Source of the DNA: Streptomyces antimycoticus | GTDB taxonomy: Bacteria; Actinomycetota; Actinomycetes; Streptomycetales; Streptomycetaceae | Reading direction: 5' to 3' | Length of the DNA: 64,000 bases | Assembly: GCF_005405925.1 (NCBI RefSeq) | Contig: NZ_BJHV01000001.1 | Coordinates: forward strand, 4,898,001-4,962,000 | Part shown: one piece after another, positions 10,037-19,000 of the stretch | Layout of the letters: each line of letters begins with the position of its first letter | Numbering within the stretch: position 1 is the first letter of the stretch | The notes under the pieces: generated by a model | Told to the model about the DNA's origin: nothing | Database searches by the model: none | Seen by the model: the letters and a program-made list of their open reading frames with translations, nothing else | Position numbers and translations under genes: made by a program

Positions 10037-13000
10037 TCACTTGAGTTCCCGGAGCTTCTCGTTGAGTACGCGGCCGATCTCGGCTGCCGGTTCGGGCCGC
10101 ATCAGGTACGGGTGGGCACAGCCGATCCGCCGGTACTCGATCCGTCCGTCGACATGGGGCCGCCACCGCTCGGCGCGCGCGGCCAGGTCGGCCGCGGGCA
10201 CCGACGGGTCCTCCTCGGCCACCAGCACCAGCAGGTCGCCCCGGTAGGGGGCCGGTTCATAGGCCATGAACAGCCGGCGGTTGTTGGCGAAGGCACGGGC
10301 CAGGGCGGCCACGTTGTCCTCGTCCAGGCTGGCCAGCACGGACTGCCGGTCCCGCAGCATGGTCACCACCTGGCCGTGCGTCAGCCGCACGTCCCCCAGG
10401 GCATCCACGTCGTAGCCCTCGAAGTCCAGCAGCACCCGCAGCGCGTCCTGTTCGTCCGGCAGCCGGTCGGGCAGCGGCTGGGAGCGGTCGAGCGGGAACT
10501 CGTCCAGGTTGACCAGCAGCGCCACCTCCTCGCCCTCGGCCTGCAGCAGCGCCGCCATGGCGTGGATGACCGTGCCGCCGAGCGACCAGCCGAGCAGGGC
10601 GTACGGTCCGGTGGGCTGGACCCGGCGGATCTGGGCGACATAGTCGGCCGCCATCTCCTCCAGGGTCGCGGGGAGCGCGTCCGCCTCGCCGCCCAGGCCG
10701 CGCGACTGCAGCCCGTAGACCGGGTGCTCGGCGTCCACGCTCCGCAGCAGCGCCGAATAGCTCCAGCTCAGCCCGCCCGCGGGGTGGACGCAGAACAGCG
10801 GGGTGCGGCTGCCGTGCTCGCGCAGCGGAAGCAGCACATCGAGCGAATCCTGCTCCGCGTCGCCGCCGAGCTTCTGGGCCAGTTCGGCGACGGTGGGCGC
10901 GGTCAGCACCGTCCGCATGCCGAGCTTCACGCCGAACGCCGACCGGATCCGGTTGACCAGGCCCATCGACATGATGCTGTCGCCGCCCAGGTCGAAGAAG
11001 CTGTCGTGGATGCCCACCACGTCAAGACCCAGCGCCTCCCGGAACAGCCCGCACAGGATCTCCTCCTGCGGGGTGCGCGGGCCGCTCCAGTCACGGGGGT
11101 GGTAGTCGGGTGCGGGCAGCGCCTTGCGGTCGACCTTCCCGTTGGCGTTCAGCGGCAGCTCGTCGAGCACCATGAACGCGGCCGGGACCATGTAGTCCGG
11201 TACGGCCGCGGCCAGCCGCTCGCGGACCGCCGCGGTGTCCAGCCCGCTGCCCGCCGCCGGCACCAGATAGGCGGCCAGCCGCTTGCCCGCGCCCTCGTCG
11301 CCGCGCAGCACGACCGTGGCGCGGCCCACCTCGGGGTCCCGGGCCAGCGCGGCCTCGATCTCGCCGAGTTCCACGCGGTAGCCGCGGACCTTGACCTGCT
11401 CGTCCACCCGGCCCAGGTACTCCAGCTGCCCGTCCGCGTTCCAGCGCGCCAGGTCGCCGGTGCGGTACAGCCGGCCGCCCGGCGCGCCGAACGGATCGGC
11501 CACGAACCGGGCCGCCGTCAGAGCGGGCTGGCCCAGATAGCCGCGGGCCAGCTGGCCGCCGCCGATGTAGAGCTCGCCGACGGCGCCGCGCGGCGCGGGC
11601 CGCAGCCCCGCGTCGAGCACATACAGCCGGGTGTTGGGAGTGGGCCGGCCGATCGGCACCGCGCCGGACGGGGTCTCCTCGCCCGGCTCCAGCCGCAGCA
11701 CGGCGCAGCCGACGGTGGCCTCGGTGGGGCCGTACTCGTTCACCACGGCCACGTCCGGGTGGGCGGCGCGCCAGGGGGCCAGCGCCTCGCCCAGCAGCTG
11801 CTCACCGCCGATCACCAGCTCACGGGTCGGGGAGCACTCCGGGTCCACACCGGCCAGCAGCGGCAGATGCGACGGGGTGACCTTGCAGAACGCGGGCCGG
11901 ACCCGCCCTTCGGCGGGCTGCTCCAGCTCCGCCACCTGCACACAGCCGCCGGTCGTCAGCGGGCCGAACAGCGAGGTGACCGCCATGTCGAAGGAGACCG
12001 GCGAGTGCAGCAGGGCCCGCTCTCCCAGCGACGGGTACGCCTCGGCGGCGTAGTCGAGGTACTGGGCGAACGAACGGTGCTCCACCACGACGCCCTTGGG
12101 CCGCCCGGTGGACCCCGAGGTGTAGATCACATACGCGGGGCTCTCCGCATGCCACCGCTGACCTGCGGGGACGGCGGGGGCGGGCTCGTCCGACGGCTGG
12201 TCCAGCAGCCGCACCGGCGCCGCCGACTCCGGGAGGCCGGGCGCAATCTCCGAGCGGGTCAGCACCAGTACCGGAGCCGCGTCGGTGAGGACGTGCGCCA
12301 GCCGGTCGGCCGGGTCACCCGGGTCCACGGGCAGATAGCCGCCGCCCGCCTTGAGCACCGCGAGGGCGGCGATCACCAGGTCCGCCGAGCGCGGCAGGGC
12401 CAGCGCCACCAGCCGCTCGGGGCCCACCCCGGCCCCGATCAGCTCGGCGGCCAGCCGGTCGGCGGCCGCGTCGAGCCGCGCGTAGCTGAGCCGGGTGCCG
12501 TCCGCGTCCAGCAGCGCCGGGGCGCCCGGGGTGCGGGCGGCCTGGGCCTGGAAGCGCTCGGGCACCAGGGCGCCGGGCGCGGGCCGGGCCGTGGCGGTGA
12601 ACTCCTCCAGCAGCGTGCGGCGTTCGTCCGTGGCCAGCAGATCGACCCGGTTCACCGGCTGCCCCGGCGCGCCGATCATGGCGTCGAACGCCCGCACCAG
12701 CCGGTCGCCGATGGCCTTAACGGCGTCGCGGTCCACGACGTCCGGCCGGTAGCCCAGACGCAGCCGCAGGGCGCGTCCCGGCATCGCCACCAGGCTGATC
12801 GGGTAGTGGTTGGCGTCCGAGCCGTAGGTGCCGATGATGCGCAATCCGTCCTCGACGGCCGGCATTCCGTCGCCGTCCAGCGGATAGTTCTCGGTCACCA
12901 CGATCGTGTCGAACAGCGTGTCCGGCTCGACCAGGCGCAGCACGTCCTGAAGGCCCAGGTAGTGGTGGTCCATCACCGCCGTCTGCTGGCCCCGCAGCCG

Positions 13001-16000
13001 CTCCAGCAGCGTCGTCCAGGTGTCGGTCGGCTTCAGCTCGGCGCGGACCGGGACGGTGTTGATGAACAGGCCGACCATGGTCTCCACACCCGGGAGGTCG
13101 GCCGGGCGGCCGGAGACGATCGCGCCGAACACCACGTCGGTCCGGCCGGTCAGCCCGGACAGCACCACGCTCCAGGCCGCCTGCACGACCGTGTTCAGGG
13201 TCACCTCGTGGCGTCGGGCCAGCGCGGTCAGATCCGTGGTGGTGCGTTCGGGGAGTTCCACGAGCAGGTCGCCGGGGACCTCGGCGGTCCGTCCGTCGCT
13301 GTCGGGCGCGATGAGCGTCGCACCGTCCACCCCGGAGAGCACCGTGCGCCATGCCTCGCGTGCCGCCTGCTTGTCCTGCCGGCCGAGCCACGCGAGATAG
13401 TCGCGGTACGGGGTGACGTCCGGCAGCGCCGACTCGTCGCCGTCCGCCTCGTACAGCGCGAACAGCTCACGCATCAGCAGCGGGCCCGACCAGCCGTCGA
13501 GCAGCAGATGGTGATTGGTCATCAGGAAGCGGGCCAGCCGATCGCCCATGTGGATCAGGGTGAAGCGCAGCAGCGGCGGCCGCTCGGGGTCGAACCGGCG
13601 CACCCGGTCCTCGTCCATCAGCGCGTCCAGCCGGGCGGCCCGCTCCGCCTCCGGCAGATGGCCGAAGTCCAGCTCGGTCCAGGGCAGTTCGAGGTCGCCG
13701 GCCACCACCTGCACGGGGCGGCTCAGCCCCTGCTGGCGGAAGCCCGCGCGCAGGTTGGCGTGGCGCCGCAGCAGGGTCCGCGCCGCGCCGCGCAGCCTGT
13801 CCGCGTCCAGGGGGCCCGCGAGGTCGATGCCGAGCTGCACGGTGTAGAGGTCGGGCTCGTCCTCGTCGAACTGGGCGTGGAAGAGCAGCCCCTCCTGCAT
13901 CGGCGTGAGCGGCAGGACGTCCTCCAGCCGCTCCGCCCCCGCGGACTCGACCGCCTCGATCTCGTCCTGGGTCAGCGGGACCAGCGTCAGGTCGGAGGGG
14001 CTGTAGCCGCCCGCCCGCGGCCCCTCGGCGTGCCTGACCAGGGCGGTGAGCGCGGTCAGCCAGTTCTGGCCCAGCTCGCGGACCTCGTCCTCGCTCAGCA
14101 GCTCGCCCGCCCAGGACACATCGGCGACCAGACGAGGACCGTCCGGCAGGTCCTGGGTCATCGCGGTGATGTCGACGGTGTGCGCGAGCGGGCGCTCGGG
14201 GTCGCTGCCGCCGTCGAGGTCGAAGCCGTCCGGGGCCGGCCCCTCGGCCGGGGTGGCCTCCGCCGTCGCCACGGCGGCGGGGAAGCGGCCCAGGTAGTTG
14301 AAGCTGATCTGGGGCTCGGGCAGCCGCGACAGCACCGGAGCGGTCTGCGGGTTGAGGTACCGCAGCAGACCGTAACCGATCCCGTTGTCGGGCAGGGCGT
14401 GCAGTTGCTCCTTGACCCGCTTGAGCACCCGGCCGGTCGCCGGACCGCCCGCGCGGTACTCGGCCCAGTCGTGCGGGCCGGGGTCGAGCCGTACCGGGAA
14501 CAGGCTGGTGAACCAGCCGACGGTCCGGGACAGGTCGATGCCCTCGTCGAGCTCTTCACGGCCGTGGCCCTCCAGGTTGACCAGGAGATGGCCGGCTTGA
14601 TGGCCCCGCTGTGCGCGCCACTGGGTGACGGCGGCCGCGAACGCGCTCAGCAGGACATCGTTCATCCGGGCGTGGAACGCGGCGGGCACGGTGGTGAGCA
14701 GGGCCGAGGTCTGCTCGGTGGGCAGCGTGAGGATCAGCCGCCTGGTCGTCGCCGTGATGTCCCGCGCGGGGTCGAGCGGCCGGTCGGCGAGCGCCGGGTC
14801 GGGCTCGGCGAGGGTGTCCAGCCAGAACTGCAGCTCCTCGATCCGCTCCGGCCGCTGGGCGGCGTCGGTGAGCCGCTGCGCCCACTCCCGGAACGAGGTG
14901 CCGACGGCGTCGAGCCCGGAGGTGTCGCCGTCCGCCTGCGACCACGCCGTGGTCAGGTCCGGCAGCAGGATGCGCCAGGAGACGCCATCGACCGCCAGGT
15001 GGTGGATGGTGAGCAGCAGCCGGCCGGCGACGTCCGGACCGGCGTCGAACCAGACGGCCTGGAGCATCAGCCCCGCCTCGGGGTCGAGCCGGTCCCAGGC
15101 GCCCTTGGTCTCCTCCGCCATACGGGCCCGGGCCCGCTCCTCGTCCAGCCCGGTCAGGTCGACCCGGCGCAGGCAGTCCGCCGCCCGGACCGCGCCACGC
15201 TCGGGCACCTCCAGGTTCCACACCACGCCACCGGTGCGGCGCAGCCGCATCCGCAGCGCGTCGTGGTGGTCGAGCACCGTCTGCAGCCCGGCCCGCAGGC
15301 GCTGCTCGCCGAGGTTGGCCGGGACCATGACCACGTTGGTCTGGCTGAACCGGTCGGGGCGGCCGCCCCGCTCGCGCATCCAGTGGATGATCGGCGTCAG
15401 CGGTACGTCGCCGATCCCCGCGGAGGCCGCCACGGGCTCGGCCGCGGCCTCCGCGGGAGCGTCCTCGCCGGCCGTGGCCTTGGCGAGGCCGGCCACCGTC
15501 TTGTGCTCGAACACATCCCGCGGCGTCAGCTTGACGCCCGCGTCACGCGCCCGGCGGACCAGCTGGATGGACATGATGCTGTCCCCGCCGGTGTCGAAGA
15601 AGCTGTCGTGGATGCCGACCCGCTCCAGCCCGAGGACCTCCGCGAACAACGAGCACAGCAGCTCTTCCCGGGGGGTGCGCGGCCCGTCGGTCGGGGCGGC
15701 GGCGCCCACGTACTCCGGCTCGGGCAGCGCCTTGCGGTCGGTCTTGCCGTTGGGGGTCAGCGGCAGTGCGTCGAGCACCACCACCGCGGCGGGCACCATG
15801 TAGTCCGGGAGCGCGGTGGCCGCGTGGGCGCGCAGCTCGGGGCCGTCCAGCGGTGCGGCGCCCGTCTCGGGCACCACATAGGCCACCAGCCGCTGGTCCC
15901 CCGGGCGGTCCTCACGCACCATCACCTCCGCCTGCGCCACCGAGGGGCGGCTCAGCAGGACGGAGCGGATCTCGCCGGGCTCGATCCGGAAGCCGTGCAG

Positions 16001-19000
16001 CTTGACCTGCTCATCGGCGCGGCCGAGGAACATCAGCTGCCCGTCGCGGGTCCACTTGGCCAGGTCGCCGGTGCGGTACATCCGGCTGCCGGCCGGGCCG
16101 GACGGATCGGCGACGAACCGCTCGGCGCTGGTGCCGGGGCGGCCGAGGTAGCCGCGGGCGAGCCCGTCGCCCGCGATGTAGAGCTCACCGGCCATACCGG
16201 TGGCCACCGGCCGCAGTTCGGCGTCCAGCACATGGACCCGGGTGTTCGGGATCGGCGTGCCGATGGGCGGCTCGGCCACCCCGGACAGCGGTGCGCTGAT
16301 GGTGGCGCACACCGTGGTCTCGGTCGGGCCGTAGGCGTTGACCATCCGCCGCCCGGCCGACCAGCGGCCGGCCAGCTCCGGCGGGGTCGCCTCACCGGCG
16401 ACCAGCAGGGTGGTGCCCGCCGGCACCTCGCCGTCGCCCATCACCCCGAGCGCGGCGGGCGGAATGGTCGCCTGGGTGACGCGCTGCTCGGCGAGGAGCC
16501 CGGCCAGCGGGGCGCCCGGGTCCAGGCGCTCGGGCGGCGCCATCACCAGGGTCGCGCCGACCGGCAGCGACTGGCACAGCTCGGCGAACGCCGCGTCGAA
16601 GCTCGGCGAGGCGAACTGCAGCACCCGGCTGCCCGGGCCCAGCCCCAGCGCCTCGGCGTAGCCGGTGGCCAGGGCGGCGACACCGGCATGCGAGACCACC
16701 ACGCCCTTGGGCCTGCCGGTGGACCCGGAGGTGTAGATCACATACGCGGGGTGGCGCACCGACACCCACACCTGCGGCGCGGTGTCCGGCGCCCCGGCGA
16801 CCCGGGCGGCCGTGGCCTCCTCGTCGAGGACCAGCACCGTGGCCGAGCCGGTGGACGGCAGGGTGGCCGCGATGGCCCGGGTGGTGACGACCACACCGGG
16901 ACGGGCGTCGGAGAGCATGTAGGCCAGGCGCTCGGCGGGATAGGCCGGGTCCAGCGGCAGATAGGCCGCGCCGGCCTTGTGCACCGCCAGCACCGCGGCC
17001 GGCCACTCCTGCGAGCGGGGCAGCGCGAGGGCCACGAACCCCTCGGGTCCGGCGCCTTCGGCGCACAGGACGTGGGCGAGCCGGTTGGCCCGGCGGTCGA
17101 GTTCGGCGTAGGACAGCTCGCCGCCCTCGAAGGCCACCGCGGGGGCGTCGGGGTCTTTCGCCACCTGCCGGGCGAACAACTCGGGGAAGGTGGCCCGGCC
17201 GAGGCCGGGGCGGCCCGTGTCGTTGACCCGGGAGAGCATCGTCCGCTCGTCCTCGGTCAGCACGGACAGGTCCTGTACGCGCAGTTCGGGGTCGGCGGCC
17301 ACCCGCTCCAGCAGCCGCTCCAGCCGGCCGAAGAGGTCCACGACCGTCCGGCGGTCGAAGAGGTCCAGCCGGAAGTCGACCAGCGCCTGCATCCCGTTCG
17401 GGCCGCCGTCGGCGGTGGTCCGCTCGTTGAAGGTGAACGCGAGGTCGAACTGGGTGGCGTTCACCGGCACCGGATACGCCTCGGCGTCGACCCCGGGCAG
17501 ACCGACCGGGGCGCTGCCCGCGGCCTCGACGTTCTGCACGTTCAGCCAGATCTGGAACAGCGGGTGCCAGGCCAGCGAGCGCTCCGGGTTGAGGAGCTCG
17601 ACCAGCCGCTCGAAGGGCACCTCCTGGTTGGCGTACGCGGCGAGGTCGTACTCGCGGACGCGGTCCAGCAGTTCCCGGAAGGTCGGGGCGCCGGAGGTGT
17701 CGGTGCGCAGCACCAGCGTGTTGACGAAGAAGCCGATCATCCCCTCGAGCGCCTTGTCGTTGCGCCCGGCGATCGGCGAGCCCATGGGGATGTCGGAGCC
17801 CGCGCCGAGCGCCGAAAGCAGCGAGGCCAGACCGGCCTGGAGCACCATGAAGAGGCTGGTCCCGGTCTTCCGCGCGACGACGGTCAGCGCCCGGTGCAGC
17901 TGCGGGGAGATGTCCATCTCGACCGTCTCGGCGGTGTAGTCCGCCTCCGGGGGCCTGGGGCGGTCCGTCGGCAGCGCCAGCACATCGGGGATGCCCTCCA
18001 GCCGCTTGCGCCAGAAGTCGAGCTGCTGGGCGACCGGGCTCTCCGGATCATCCTCCTCGCCCAGCACCGCGTAGTTCCACATCGTGTAGTCGGCGTACTG
18101 GGCGGGCGGCGGCTCCCAGGCCGGTGCCGCTCCCTGTGCCCTGGCCAGATAGGCGGAGGTGAGATCGCCGGCCAGCGGGCCGACCGACCAGCCGTCGCCC
18201 GCGATGTGGTGGAGGAGCAGCAGCAGGACGTGGTCCTCCGGGCCGATCCGGAACAGGGTCACCCGCAGCGGGGTCTCGGTCGCCAGGTCGAAGTCGCGCG
18301 CCGCCTGCTCCGCGATCGCCGTGTCCAGGTCCCGCTCGTCCACGGCGGTGACGACCAGGTCGGCCGCCCCCCGCTCCGGGCTCAGGATCAGCTGCCGGGC
18401 CGCCCCGTCGGTCTCGGGGAAGATCGTGCGCAGGGTCTCGTGCCGGGCCGTGACGTCGCGGACGGCCGCCCGCAGCGCCTCCTGGTCCAGCCGTCCCCGC
18501 AGCCGCAGGCCGATGCTGATGTTGTGGGCCGCGGCGCCGTGCTCGAACCGGTTGAGGAACCACAGCCGGCGCTGTGCGTAGGACAGCGGGATCCGCTCGG
18601 GCCGCTCCACCGCGCGCACCGGCGGCCGGGCCGCGTCGGCGCCGCGCAGCCGGGCCGCCAGCCGGGCCACCGTGGGGGCCTCCCACAGGACCCGCAGCGG
18701 CAGCTCCACGGCGAACGCCGCCCGGGCCCGGCTGACCAGCCGGGTGGCGTGCAGCGAATGCCCGCCCAGTTCGAAGAAGTCGTCGTGGATGCCGACCGCG
18801 TCCAGGTCCAGCGTCTCCATGAACAGCCCGCACAGGATCTCCTCCTGCGGGGTGCGCGGGGCGGCGCCGGTGGACAGCTCGCCGAAGTCGGGCGCGGGCA
18901 GCGCCTTGCGGTCGGTCTTGCCGTTGGGGGTCAGCGGCAGCGCGTCCAGCACCATGAACGCCGAGGGCATCATGTACTCCGGCAGCCGCGCGGCGACGGA